Source: Lithobates sylvaticus (taxonomy: Eukaryota > Chordata > Amphibia > Anura > Ranidae). From it: a stretch of 64,000 bases of DNA. Where the stretch lies: NCBI GenBank assembly GCA_028564925.1, contig CM053033.1:109342252-109406251 (forward strand), read 5' to 3'. The notes below the pieces were generated by a model. The model worked only from the letters and a program-made list of their open reading frames with translations. It was not told the DNA's origin and made no database searches. Both the position numbers and the translations under genes were made by a program. This document shows, piece by piece, positions 35,560-46,909 of this stretch. Every line of letters begins with the position of its first letter. Position 1 is the stretch's first letter.

Positions 35560-36240
35560 AGAGGCATAGGGGAGGAGTATGGATGGTATAAAAGTGGAAA
35601 GTATGTGCAGGTGAGGGAGAGGAATGTGGAGGGTCTAACCGTGGGCACTATGAACATGAGAGGAGTGCGGAGGGTATGGCAGAAGGCATTATGTACAGCA
35701 GAGGAGTGTGAAGGGTATGACAGTGGGCAGTATGCACAGGAGAGGAGTGTGGGGGGTATGACAGAGGGTAGTTTGTACCAGAGAGGAGTGTGGAGGGTAT
35801 GACAGTGGGCAGTATGTACAGGAGAGGAGTGTGAAGGGTATGACAGTGGACAGTATGTACAGGAGAGGAGTGTGGGGGGTATGACAGAGGGTAATATGTA
35901 CCGGAGAGGAGTGTGGAGGGTATGACAGTTTGCACTATGTACAGGAGAGGAGTGCGAAGGGTATGGCAGAAGGCACTATGTACAGGAGAGGAGTGTGAAG
36001 GGTATGACAGTGGGCAGTATGCACAGCAGAGGAGTGTAGAGGGTATGACAGTGGGCACTATGTATAAGAGAAGAGTGGGGAGGGTATGACAGTTGGCACT
36101 ATGTACAGGAGAGAAATGTGGAGAGTAGGACAGTAAGCAGTAATTACAGGAGAGGAGTGTGGAGGGTATGACAGTGGGCACTATGTATAGGAGAGAAGTG
36201 TGGAGAGTATGACAGTGGGCACTATGTATAGGAGAGGAGG
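35560..36240. repeat. 41-bp minisatellite
   Basis: About 16 units of GAGAGGAGTGTGGAGGGTAT plus GACAGTGGGCAGTATGTACAG. Since 41 is not a multiple of 3, each translation cycles through three frames, and all three are open on the minus strand, giving a 224-codon frame with a 41-residue super-repeat (HTPLLYI, PTVIPSTLLS, SPVHTAHCHTL). Confidence 0.95.
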
Positions 36241-36639
36241 ATGAAGTAATCTGGGAAGGAAAAATGTAAAGGCTTGTGGAAGGATGTTTAGAGACTGCAT
36301 AGTGGTTAAGCGGGCCATACATGTATTGAAATTACACCAATTAAGCAGAGACCAGCCATAGTCGATCTATGTATGGGCTACCTTGTTTTACACAAGTCAA
36401 CCTATTAACTGACTTGAGTACAACCAGCCTGTCAGGTTTTCCCCAAAACAATCAGTGCTGCCAGCTATAGTTAGGAACACTGATCATTGTATTCACTGGC
36501 AGAACACAATAACACTGCGGGAGTGATTCCCCCATTCACAGGTGAGAGAGTGTGTGGGGACAGGCTGGGGAGAGATACTAGTCAGTGGCTGGGTAGGCAC
36601 TGGTTAGTATCAGAGCCAGATACACACAGGTTACACATG
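36241..36639. other. Non-coding stretch with a MITE-like start
   Basis: GGGCCATACATGTATTG at 36313 resembles the start of frog palindromic MITEs; a partner end is not clear. No exon. Confidence 0.35.
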
Positions 36640-36937
36640 TAACCTGTAAAAAAAATGTAAAGCATCACACAAAAAAAATCGTGCTAACTTTAGTGTTTTT
36701 TTTTTTTTTGATGAATGAAACCGTTTCTTTCCAAAAAAAACGTTTGAAAAATTGCTGCGCAAATATCGTGTAACATAAAAAGTTGCAAAGACCACCATTG
36801 TATTCCATAGGGTGTCTGCTAAAACAATATATATAATGCTTGAGGCTTCTGAGTAATTTTCTAGCAAAATAAAATTATGATTTTTACATGTAGGAGAGAA
36901 GTGTCAGAATTGGCTTGGGTGGCAAGGGGTTAATTAT
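36640..36937 (-). mobile_element. Fragment of the 6.2-kb TTAA family
   Basis: Inverse of 6180-6450: it contains the complements of GCGCAGCAATTTTTCAAACG and of the TACATGTAAAAATCATAA block. Truncated at both ends. Confidence 0.75.
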
Positions 36938-37311
36938 CATAAGTAATATACAAATAATTATTATAAGCCCTGTGAGTTTATCCTCTCAGTCTGCTGCAGA
37001 GTGTTCCAGCTTGTATTTATACTGGCCGCTCTGTATGTAGCTTCTGACAGGCTGCGCAAGCAGCCCTGTATCTCCGGAACCATAGATGAAAGCAGCCCCA
37101 TATTTTAACCAGTGCTGGAGTAGGTCTTTAGCTACCTACCCCCCCAAATGTGGGGTCTCTGTGACTCCTGACCACTGAGCTACAACCCTCGAAGTCGATC
37201 TTTTTTTTTTTTTTGATTATTTTTTTTTTTTTTGTGCTGCTCAAGGCCTGGTCTGAAGTTACTCAAGGGGTGCATGTGGGGTTCTGGTGTCTCTCTAAGG
37301 AACCAGGGTCT
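36938..37311. other. Unassigned stretch before the L1 insertion
   Basis: Poly-T at 37201-37232. The phrase GCCTGGTCTGAAGTTACTC with GGGGTGCATG is echoed near 46758-46788, suggesting a shared repeat. No exon. Confidence 0.35.
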
Positions 37312-37894
37312 GAAACAGCACATAGGGCGAAAAGATGCATGGGAAGCACTTTTACATAAACCTATAACAGATGTTACCTGTCGGGAATGAACCCTAATTA
37401 CCCACATTTTTATGGCAACAAAGCAAACTATAGCACGGTCATGGGAAACACCACTTCTGAGCTTCAAAGAGATTAAAAATCGATTCACGGCATGCTCATT
37501 GACGAAAAGTTGGCGGCGATCCTTGAAGACAAGTACAACAAATTTCAACGGATTTGGCAACCATGGATAGACCACTTCCTGCCTTCTCAAATGACCTCCC
37601 GATTTCTAGAACTGTAAAAGTTCCATGTGATACAGCTTAAAGCCCCTGGGGTGCCTGATTCCCTCCCTTCTCCATTTCTCTTCCCTCTATTTATCTTCTT
37701 TTTATTTTCTTGTTGCTTTTCTTTACCTACTTACTCCCCCTCTTTGTTGAGCTCCTGTAGGCTCTGGATAAACAGCGCAGGCCGTGGCAGATTCTTCTTC
37801 TATTTTTTTTTGTGCCAGGCTTGTTCATATATTTTATTTGAGTTATAGAAGCATTAGGATATGAGCTGCCTGATATTGATTAGATTGCCTAGAA

Positions 37895-39118
37895 CAGAGG
37901 TTCTCAACCTTACTAGTGCCGTGACCCCTTGTTAAAATTTCCCAAGTTGTGGGGACCTCTAAGGCCCCTTTCACACTGGGGCGGGGAGCCGCGGTGACGG
38001 TAAAGCAGCGCTATATTTAGCGCTGCTTTACCGTCATTTTAACCGCGGTATTCGGCCGCTCGCGGTGCGGTTTTACCCCCCGCGAGTGGCCAAAAAAGGG
38101 TCAAAGACCCCCCGCAGAGCGCCGCCGTAGCGGCGCTTTGCGGCGATATTGCCGCGGTTTCACCGCGGTGTCCCATTCTAATCAATGGGAAGGAGTGGTA
38201 TAGGAGCGGTGAACACTTTTTTTGCCGTCCTGCTAGCGCACCGCTCCAGTGTGAAAGCCCGCCGGCTTTCACACTGGAGTGAATGGGGCAGGATTTTTTC
38301 AGGCAGTATACAGGCGCTATTTTTAGCGCTGTACCGCCTGAAAAACGCCCCAGTGTGAAAGGGGCCTAACAGTAAAATTATTTTCGTAGCATGGGTTGTC
38401 AGCACCCAAGGCAAGACAAGTAATTTGCGCCCCTAACCCATGGACATTTAGCGCTCCCTTCCCCTCGTACAGTATTAAAACCCCTTATGGTACATTTTAG
38501 GATGTATCACTCTTTCTCTTTGTTCTCCTTTTATCTCTCAATATCCTGATTTCTTGTTTTTCTTTCCCCATCCCTCTCTCTAGCCATCTTTCTTGTTCTT
38601 TCTCTTATTCTTTCCTCTCCCTTTTTCTTTGTTCCTCCCCCTCTTTTCCTCTCACTTCCATGTATTCTCTATTTTTATTCCTTCTCTTACTCCTTGGTGG
38701 GGTTGGGGGTAATGGGATGAGTGGCAGTGCTGGCGGGCAGTTGGGATCAGTGCCAGTGCCGGTGAGGGATGGGATGAGTGGCAGTGCTGGCGGGCTGTTG
38801 GGATCAGTGGCAGTGCTGGGGGGGTGGGGAGTTCTGATCAGCCTACTTTGGTGCCCTTTGTTGAAGGTCATCTGCTGATCTGAGAACTGTAGTGGGGACT
38901 TTTAATGGCAACTCTAATCACAGGTAGTGTTACCGACTTTGTGGTGTCTCGTAGCAGTGACACCTATGCCGAAATCAGGAGATAGGGTCCTGCTGGGCGG
39001 CTTGCGAAAAGACTGGAAGAGCAGCATGGGCTTCAGGAACAGCCCAGGATACGGTGACCCCTGGCAAATCGTCTTTCGAACCCTGAGGGGGTCCCGACCT
39101 CCAGGTTGACAACCACTG
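37895..39118. mobile_element. hAT-type non-autonomous transposon
   Basis: Inverted termini CAGAGGTTCTCAACCT and AGGTTGACAACCACTG, with an 8-bp target duplication GCCTAGAA (37887-37894) and GCCTAGAT (39119-39126). Both features are typical of hAT. It lies in the L1 3' UTR and itself contains the MITE at 37963-38366. No transposase. Confidence 0.9.
37963..38366. mobile_element. GGCCCC-ended palindromic MITE, copy 2
   Basis: Same family as 34070-34522 with TAA at 37960-37962 and 38367-38369. It differs from copy 1 by a shorter centre, in which an AGCGGTGCGCTAG-type hairpin is reduced. Confidence 0.9.
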
Positions 39119-39429
39119 GCCTAGATGTTGTTCTTATAAGCAAATTTTGTGAACAACGACCTTCTGTTACAGATGCTCAACTTGCATTTACAAATAGGTA
39201 TTTAACGAGACCTGCTTTACCTATGTCATTTCACACTATCAGGCCATTGGCCTTCTTACTTTACATTTGCTGAGCAATATTTGTACAAGGTGTATTGTTA
39301 CTCCATTTTTCCGTTTCATTTATGTACCACTTTTACCTCTTTCGTTTTTTTATTGAAAAAATCTCAATAAAATTCAGTAAAAGAAATAGCACATAGGGGT
39401 TAGTGGATATCACTGCAACACAAGGTTAG

Positions 39430-40010
39430 CCTGTGAGTCTAGGAGGAGGAGAATTTGCTATGGGTAACCACAGGAGGAAACTGCAATCAGTCGTTGGCAT
39501 GGTACCTGGTTAAGTGACGGGTTCTCCGGTAGTGAGAGGGTTTGGTTTTGTGACTCCCTCCCTAGCTTTCTGCCTCGGCCGGTCTCCGGAGGTGGAACAG
39601 TGTTATGGAAATCTATGGCCTGGTCACTAGATACGTAAGGCAAGAGTTAATTGAGAGCATGCATGAGGTATGCGCTAAGTGCTCGGCAGGACCCCATTCT
39701 GTTATTGGGAGTGAGGTAACAGAAGTACGCTGACTGGTGGAGTGGGCATAGGCTCTGAATGCCCCTCCTAATGCAACACATACACCTGTACAAATGTGTA
39801 GGACAAGGGACAACATCTTCTGGAGGGACTCTGCTTGCAACACTACACACAAGTGGCATATCTGTAAGTTGGAGGACTGCCTTAATGTTTGATTTTCCAC
39901 AAGACCGTGGCCCTGCCTGGTCCTGGGCATTGATGAGCATGCCTTAGGGTGAGGTGTTACCCCTGTGCTAGTATAAGTGACCCTGGACACTGTCTGGCAT
40001 AGCCCAAAGT
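39430..40010. repeat. Unclassified interspersed repeat, copy 1 of 3
   Basis: Shares an ordered set of words with 46910-47747 and 53040-53945: GGTACCTGGTTA, GGAGTTAAT-like text, GCTCGGC.GG.CC.CATTCTGTTA and TGAGGTAACAGA. No coding potential and no clear termini, so its class stays open. Confidence 0.6.
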
Positions 40011-41460
40011 TGTCCTCTCATGTGACCCAGAACTTACCGCCCAACAAGTTAATGGGAAGCATAAAGAAAAGGTCCATCATCAACCGCCTACCCAACAGCT
40101 ATCCCTCACGTAACGTTCTCCCCCCCACACACACACAAACGCACAGGTACAGCCCTGGTTATTAGCAAAATGCTCAGCACAGAGAAGGGAAGCCCTAAAG
40201 GATAAGGGCCTAAAAGTGAACTTACCCTTTAACATAGCTCCCAACTGTCCCTGATTTGTCCCTCTTTCCTCCTCATTTGTCCCTCATTTTGGTATGATCC
40301 ATATAGTTGTATATAAAATGCACTTTTTATCTTTCAAAAAGTGTTTCCCAGTGCTAAACCTTTCATCCAAATTCTAAATTTCTGCATTTGTAAATGTTAA
40401 AAGCCAATATAAAAAGGAATAGTAGTGGTAAAAAAAAAAAAACTTGAAGATTTAATTAACCTTTTCTTTGGTTAATTCTGCTTTTAAGGGGTGTGGCAGG
40501 GGGTGTGTCCTATGCCTACATACGTTTGCTAGTAGGTGTCCCTCATTCCCATCTAAAAATGTTGGGAGGTATGCTTTAAGCCTGGCTGCTGTTACTCCAA
40601 GCCTACTTCATTAAATCAGGCAGCTCCCAGCATCCTTGTCATTGTGAGGCACAGAATCTGGCTGCCTCTTATGACCTTTCTTTGATAGTGAGAGACACTT
40701 GGTAGCTCTGGGCAAACAAATGCCTCTTTGCTTCTCCTCCTCGCACCACAAACATCATTCAAAAGACTGACTGGCCTCCTCCCAGTGATGTACAGATGTA
40801 TAGAGTTGAGGTGAACATCACTCGCAGTGACATCTCCGCTGACTTCCTCAATCTGTTCCACGCTGGCCTCCTCTGTTCCAAGCAGAACACACAGCAGTGG
40901 TGGCATCTCAGGGGCTTATAAATGATTACTGACATATGTTAATGGAACAAGTCAAGGTGGGAAAAGAGCACAGGAGAGGAGACCTGCTTTATCACTGGCC
41001 TGCCAGAGCTACTGTCGACTTTGTCAGCTCCCAGCATAGACAGCAAACCAGGAGGATCTTCTTTAAGCCTACTGTAATGAAACACAATAATTCCCTACAA
41101 TACATACAAGGCCTTCTGTAATACCCCACCTATATTTCCACTGCTGGTGGAAAGCTGCGTTGGGATCGGGGATGGCAGTCGGTGTTGACTGGCCCATGGC
41201 AGCACACAGTAACTGTCATTAAAGTAAGAGAATAGTATGGGAAAGAATAATGATGTGTCAGGGGTTTAATCCAGCTTTATGATAGCCATGTGACTATAGT
41301 GGTCATATGGCACATGCATCTATGACAGTTCCCCAGCCTAAACCTGGTGCAGCACAAAAGCATGACTATACAGTATTTTTACCTGCTAATTTTACAATAC
41401 TTTTCTCTTACTTACTCATAAAACCAGTGGCAGGAAAATTTGAATAGGACCAGTCTGCAA
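40011..41460. other. Intron sequence with a 96-codon minus frame
   Basis: The minus frame 40616-40906 (MPPLLCVLLGTEEASVEQIE...) lies in repeat-poor DNA but has no splice sites that I trust and no familiar domain. I leave it as unsupported. The rest holds nothing recognised. Confidence 0.3.
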
Positions 41461-41630
41461 TGGGGGAGATTTACTAAAACCAGAGAATGCTAAATCTGGT
41501 GCAGCTCTGTGTAGCAAAACAATCAGCTTCAAGGTTTTATAGTCAAAGCCTTATTGAACAAGCTGAAGTTAGATCCTGATTGGCTACCATGTAGAGCTGC
41601 ACCAGATTCAGTTTTACTAAATCTCCCCCA
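41461..41630. mobile_element. Palindromic MITE, TGGGGGAGATTTACTAAA family
   Basis: TGGGGGAGATTTACTAAAAC at the left and TTTTACTAAATCTCCCCCA at the right; the inverted arms extend through CTGGTGCAGCTCT. About 170 bp, loop about 40 bp. Confidence 0.85.
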
Positions 41631-41844
41631 AAATGTGTATCTGTAATATTCTGAATCTCTACTCTTGAATTGTATTACATTGCGTTCCATTTTTGGAAAT
41701 TTTCACTTGTACTTGTGGTTAGTCAGTTAAAAAGTATTAAACTAAGTGCTACCTGCTTAAATTTGGTTCTGTTAAAAGACCCTTAAAACTGTCATGTGTC
41801 AGGGTTAAATGAAAGAAAACAAAAGACTTTGTCAATTGACAGCT

Positions 41845-42023
41845 TTAAGCTTCATACATACTATTCGATTTTCTGCAGATTTTTGTCTTCAGATTTACCA
41901 AAACCATGTAGTGCCTGATTGCATACAAATTGAAACTCTTAAGGATTGACTTCATACTATATGGTTTTGGTAAATCTGAAGACAAAAATCTGCAGAAAAT
42001 CTAATAGCGTGTATGGGGTCTAA
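41845..42023. mobile_element. Palindromic MITE with 45-bp arms
   Basis: GATTTTCTGCAGATTTTTGT and its exact complement sit in mirror positions (about 41869-41912 and 41955-42003), flanked by TTAAGC and GGGGTCTAA. Only about 45 bp separates the arms. Confidence 0.85.
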
Positions 42024-42749
42024 CACCCCTCGAGCAGGCCAGAAAGAGTGTCAGTTATCATCCCTGAGCTCAGGCAGGAGACAGGTCAGTCTCTATCAGG
42101 GACCTTTCAGCCTTACACTGCACTGCCATTTCTGCTATGATAGGGGGGGAATACTAGTAAGTACCAACACACACACCTATCCCTTAAATGGTACGCTCCA
42201 ATGTTATAACAACTCATGAGAGGAGTTTCAGACTCTTAAACAATTCTGTACCTTACTGGTTCTTTTTAAGGCATTCCTTGTAACATATACCAAATAGGGT
42301 TACGTTCGACTCGAACTTCGGGTGTTTGCCCGTTCACCAAATTTAGAACATTATGGGGCCTTCGCGGGAAATTTGGGCGCCCGTGGAACGCCCCATAATG
42401 CACTGCGAGACCGTCAATGCACTGCAAGATCGCAGTGCATTGACAGCTGCTGATTGGCCAAAGCATGCACCTGACCTGCATGCTTTGGCCAATCACAGCA
42501 GGCTCTGCTGTGAGAGCCATAATTGGCCAAAGGAAGGGCCGATCCTAGGGTCACAGACACCTGGGTGCAGAAATATTTCTGGCGTGGTCATCTTACAAAC
42601 TCCTCCCCTTTAACATGTTTCTATGGCAATGACTCAAACACAGAGATGCTCCCCTAAGGAGTCTTCATTACCCTGGGATCCTCCCATGATCTCCTAACAA
42701 TAAACAAAACATCTTGCCAATGAACACAGAGAGGGCTTCTGTTAGAAAG

Positions 42750-43065
42750 AGCCCCCAGACATACTGCAGACATAGTACAGGAGATGGTCAGAGACTGCAG
42801 ACATGATACAATAGATGGTCAGAGACTGCAGACATGATACAATAGATGGTCAGAGACTGCAGATATGATACAATAGATGGTCAGAAGCTGCAGACATGAT
42901 ACAAGAGATGGTCAGAGACTGCAGACATGATACAATAGATGGTCAGAGACTGCAGACATACTACAAGACATGGTCAGAGGCTGCAGACATGATACAAGAG
43001 ATGGTCAGAGACTGCAGACATACTACAAGAGATGGTCAGAGACTGCTGACATACTACAGGATATG
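42750..43065. repeat. 31-bp minisatellite
   Basis: About nine units of ATGGTCAGAGACTGCAGACA plus TGATACAATAG, some with AGAC or CTAC changes. No spacers, so not CRISPR-like. Confidence 0.95.
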
Positions 43066-43079
43066 GTGAAATGATACAA

Positions 43080-44150
43080 GAGATCAATGCATCAAATGCA
43101 GCCTACCAGTGCCCACCAAATACAGCCCTACCAGTGCCCACCATTTGCAGCCTACCAGTGTTCACCAAATGTAGCCTACCAGTGCCCATTAGATGCAGCT
43201 CACGAGTACCCATCAAATGCAGCTTATCAGTGCCCACCAAATGCAGCCTACCAGTGCAGTGTCCATCAAATGTAGCCTACCAGTGCCAACTAATTGCAGC
43301 CTACCAGTGCCCACCAAATGCAGCCTACCAGTGCCCACCAAATGCAACCTTCTCAGTGCCCATCAAATGCAGCCTGATCAGTGCCCACCAAATGCAGCCT
43401 GATCAGTGCCCACCAAATGCAGCTTGATCAGTCCCCACCAAATGAAGCTTGTCAGTGCCCATCAAATGCAGACTACCAGTGTCAACTAAATGCAGCCTTA
43501 TCAGTGCCCATCAAATGCAGCCTGATCAGGACCCACCAAATGCAGCCTTATCAGTGCCCACCAAATGCAGCCTTATCAGTGCCCATCAAATGCAGCTTAT
43601 CAGTGCCCATCAAATGCAGACTATCAGTGTCAACCAAATGCAGCCTTATCAGTGCCCATCAAATGCATCCTGATCAGTACCCACCAAATGCAGCCTTATC
43701 AGTGCCCACTAAATGCAGCCTTATCAGTGCCCATCAAATGCAGCTTATCAGTGCCCATCAAATGCAGCCTGCCAGTGCCCACCAATTGCAGCCTGTCAGT
43801 GCACACCAAATGGAGCATGCCAGTGCCCACCAAATGCAGCATGCCAGTGCCCACCAAATGTAACCTTATCACTGCCCACCAAATGCAAACGTATCACTGC
43901 CCACCAAATGCAACTTATCAGTGCCCACCAATTGCAGCCTGCCAGTGCTCACCAATTGCAGCCTACCAGTGCCAACCAAATGCAGCCTTATCAGTGCCCA
44001 CCAAATGCAGCCTGCCAGTGCCCACCAAATGCAGCCTTATCAGTGCCACCCAAATGCAGCCTGCCAGTGTCCACCAATTGTAGCCTGCCAGTGCCCACCA
44101 ATTGCAGCCTACCAGTGCCCACCAATTGCAGCCTACCAGTGCCCCTGTAT
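43080..44150. repeat. 24-bp minisatellite
   Basis: About 45 units of CAGTGCCCACCAAATGCAGC plus CTAC or CTTAT. In one frame this gives an eight-residue peptide repeat CPPNAAYQ; occasional 23- and 25-bp units shift it between frames, so all three plus frames are long. It lies inside the hAT-like element and I do not consider it coding. Confidence 0.95.
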
Positions 44151-44279
44151 CACACAGAGCGGCAACAGTCTTCTACTGTCGCGGAGCTTGGATTTGAATC
44201 TCCCAGGCAGCCACTGTAACAAAGTCCCACCTCCTAGACTGACCGGCTCCTATGATACACATAACACTGATTAAATTTC

Positions 44280-45130
44280 ACCGCACCAGGCCACATGCCC
44301 TCAACATGGGGAGGGTGCTTTGGGGTCCCCCCCAAAAACCTTGTCCCCATGTTGATGGGACAAGGGCCTCTTCCCCACAACCCTTGCCCAGTGGTTGTGG
44401 GGGTCTGTGGGCGAGGGGCTTATCGGAATCTGGAAGCCTCCTTTAACAAGTGGGCCCCTAGATCCCAGCCTCAACTCTATGTGAATGGGTCAAAAAAGTA
44501 AAAGTGACAGTAGACAGTTTTTGACAATTCCTTTATTAAAAAAAAAAGTGTCCCGCGATGTCCATTCATCTACGTCCATATAAGTCACAGTGCCGACAGT
44601 CCCAAGAAAGAATGGAAAAACTCTGCCTCCAGTGACATAAACGGGTGACCCCGCCCCTCTGATGTAACGTGGCATCACATGATGTCAGAAGGGGCGGGGT
44701 CACCCGGTTACATCACCGGGTGGCTCCGCCCTCAACTATATAACAGCTGTCAAAGCAAAAACATGGCAGCCGCGGGGACACCTGGAATTTTTCAGTTTTG
44801 TTGTTTTTTTTCTCAGGACCGTCGGACGCTGGGATGGAAGATTAATGGACATCGCGGGACAATTTTTATTTTTTAATAAAGGAATTGTCAAAAACCTTCT
44901 CCTGCCATTTCTACTTTTTTGACACTTTTTTGGTGAATCGGTAGGGGTACAATGTACCCTCTACCCATTCACATGGGGGGGAACCAGGATCTGGGGGCCC
45001 CCTTAAAGGGGGCTTTCAGATTCCGATATGTCCCCCGCCCGCAGACCACCGCAACCACCGGGCAAGGGTTGTGGGGAAGAGGCCCCAAAGCACCCTCCCC
45101 ATGTTGAGGGCATGTGGCCTGGTATGGTTC
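44280..45130. repeat. Foldback module inside the hAT-like element
   Basis: Arms at about 44285-44545 and 44870-45130 mirror each other (CATGCCCTCAACATGGGGAG and complement, AAGGAATTGTCAAAAACC and complement). The middle (44640-44700) holds a second hairpin around GGGGTCACCCG. Related text frames the 1.57-kb palindrome at 55.4 kb. Confidence 0.85.
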
Positions 45131-45884
45131 AGGAGGGGGGGGGTGCTCTCTTGCCCCCCCTTTTCCTGCGGCCTGCCAGGTTGCATGCTTGGATAAGAGT
45201 CTGGTATGGATTTTGGGGGGGGGGGCACGCAATTTTTTTTTATTTTTGGTATGGGGTTCCCCTTAATATTCATACCAGACCCAAAGGGTCTGGTAATGGA
45301 CTGGGGGGGGGGGGGAACTCACGCCATTTTTTTCAATGATTTTTATCTATATTGCCGGGATTCAACAATACATTACAGCCGCAAGCAGTTTTAAATTCAT
45401 TTTTTCCTTTAGAAATGTAATTTTGCTGTGGTACTGTTATGAACATGGGAAAGATGCACTACTTTACAGTCAGACTGAGGAGACCCCCCAGGCACGATAT
45501 TTAAAGGAATATTTAATTTTTATTGTTTCACTTTAAGAATTATTAAAATCACTGCTCCTGAAAAAACTGACGATTTTAAAACTTTTTTTGCATTGATACA
45601 TGCCCCCTGGGGCAGGACCCAGGTCCCAAAAACACTTTTTATGGCAATAACTTGCATATAAGCCTTTAAAATGAGCAATTTTGATTTTTCACAGTCGTGT
45701 CCCATAGACTTTAATGGTGTGCATGGTTTCAAATTTTTTAAATGTTTTGCCTGTTCGCATGTTCTGCTGCAAACTGAATTGGGGGGTGTTTGGTTCATCC
45801 CTAATACCAAACCCTATATAATTCCCAAGTTCAGGTTAGAAGCATTAACACAACCTAAGAAATAAGTTTAGTTCTGCTACAAAC

Positions 45885-45986
45885 CTTTTGAAAACGTGGC
45901 AGTTGCCATAGAGGGGCAGGGTCAGGTTCTGGCTGGTACCTTCTGAGCATTGTGGTCCGGGTATCCTGCACCTTACTCATCTTTAT
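45885..45986 (-). CDS. Candidate internal exon of the minus-strand gene
   Basis: Acceptor CTTTTTTTTATGCAG, then 34 whole codons, then donor AAG|GTTTGT. Peptide: IKMSKVQDTRTTMLRRYQ followed by PEPDPAPLWQLPRFQK. Enters and leaves in phase 0, compatible with the exons at 47759-47855 and 12173-12295. The donor is not the best consensus. Proline and tryptophan content and absence of repeats argue for real coding sequence. Family unknown. It lies 74 bp from the target duplication of the hAT-like element, so that insertion just missed the exon. Confidence 0.6.
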
Positions 45987-45989
45987 CTG

Positions 45990-46909
45990 CATAAAAAAAA
46001 GGTAAAGTTATAATAACAGAGGACATTTCTGCATATAATACTTTTAAATACAGGATGGCTTGGTGTTAGCCCAATTCGCACAAGTACTTGCTTACATGAA
46101 CCCCAGCACACATTTTTTTAAACAGATAGACGTGGCATATTTTGGCTACCAAACGGTTTCTTAATGTCTGATTGGCAACCCATCTCTATGGCCAACAAAA
46201 AGGGTTATTGTGTCGAAAACTTTTGTATCAGTTTTGATATACATGGGCTGAATCATTATTTGATTCCTTCCGTAATGTCTCTGCAGTGGATTTCTCTTTG
46301 TGGTCATTATGAGTGTGTTAGCAGGTTCTTAACGGGTACCATTGTATGTATTTCTGCTGTTATATGTAATTAGTTCATGTTGCCCAGGATGGGAAGGGGT
46401 TATCAGTGTCAAGACTCTTTCCCAGATTATCTGTGGTCCTGCCCCCTGTTGTAAGCCACATAAATACAGGGGGGAGGCTCAAGGTCTAGGCTCCCTTCCT
46501 GATGGGATTACAGAGGAAGGACTGCTGCACCATGTAGTCCTGCTGGAACACATGACCGCCTCATGGGCCAGGCTGCTGGTGTTCTCTCTGGATCCACAAC
46601 TCTGCAAGTAATGGACTTCAGCTAAATTGACTTTCCTTTAGGTAAGGTATAAGCTGGGCAGCCGACATTAGATAGTTAGGGCTTGACTCTGTTTCATGTG
46701 TGCCATGCATGTACTGTGTTACTGAATGCTCAGTAAAGTTTCATCAACTGTTCCATGCCTGGTCTAAAATTTATCCAAAGGGGTGCATGAAGGTATATGG
46801 CAACAGGGCCTGTAACACACATGGAAATGAAGAGGAAGAGTTAGAGGGCCACCAAGGAAGAGTTAACCATACAGAGGAGTTGGCGGAAAGTCATGTCCAA
46901 CATACAGTT
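45990..46909. other. Intron sequence, possible old repeat
   Basis: 46380-46900 has a repeat-like feel and shares GCCTGGTCTAAAATTTATCC and GGGGTGCATGAAGG with 37250, but edges are not visible. No exon with both splice sites. Confidence 0.35.

Larger units (their letters stand above)
37328..39382 (+). mobile_element. 5'-truncated L1-like LINE, interrupted
   Basis: Plus-strand text matches the very end of L1 ORF2 in broken frames: near-final WQPW-type motif and PSQMTSRFLEL at about 37555-37615. The 3' UTR resumes after a hAT insertion and ends at CAATAAAATTCAGTAAAA. A 16-bp repeat, GAAA(C/T)AGCACATAGGG, with one mismatch flanks it at 37312-37327 and 39383-39398. Confidence 0.85.
42295..45803. 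mobile_element. 3.5-kb hAT-like non-autonomous element
   Basis: Starts TAGGGTTACGTTCGACTCGA, ends TTGGTTCATCCCTA, with an 8-bp repeat ATACCAAA at 42287-42294 and 45804-45811. Short TAGGG/CCCTA termini and 8-bp duplications fit hAT. Inside are two minisatellites, a foldback module and an AT-rich right part (45340-45800) which I recall from frog repeats. No transposase frame. Confidence 0.75.

Noticed and set aside
35648-36322. 224-codon minus-strand frame
   Set aside because: Product of the 41-bp minisatellite.
34070-38366. Two similar GC-rich blocks as a pair of long terminal repeats
   Set aside because: Each has its own inverted termini and TAA duplications, so they are separate MITE copies.
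40616-40906. 96-codon minus-strand frame as a host exon
   Set aside because: Tempting because of balanced composition, but no acceptor/donor pair frames it convincingly and the phase cannot be tied to the candidate gene.
42750-43065. CRISPR-like array
   Set aside because: Units are contiguous with no unique spacers, and the genome is vertebrate.
43071-44219. CPPNAAYQ repeat protein
   Set aside because: 24-bp minisatellite; unit-length changes shift the frame, and no start, splice site or domain supports it.
46380-46900. Long terminal repeat of a retroelement
   Set aside because: Repeat-like text but no visible termini, partner copy or coding region in the window.
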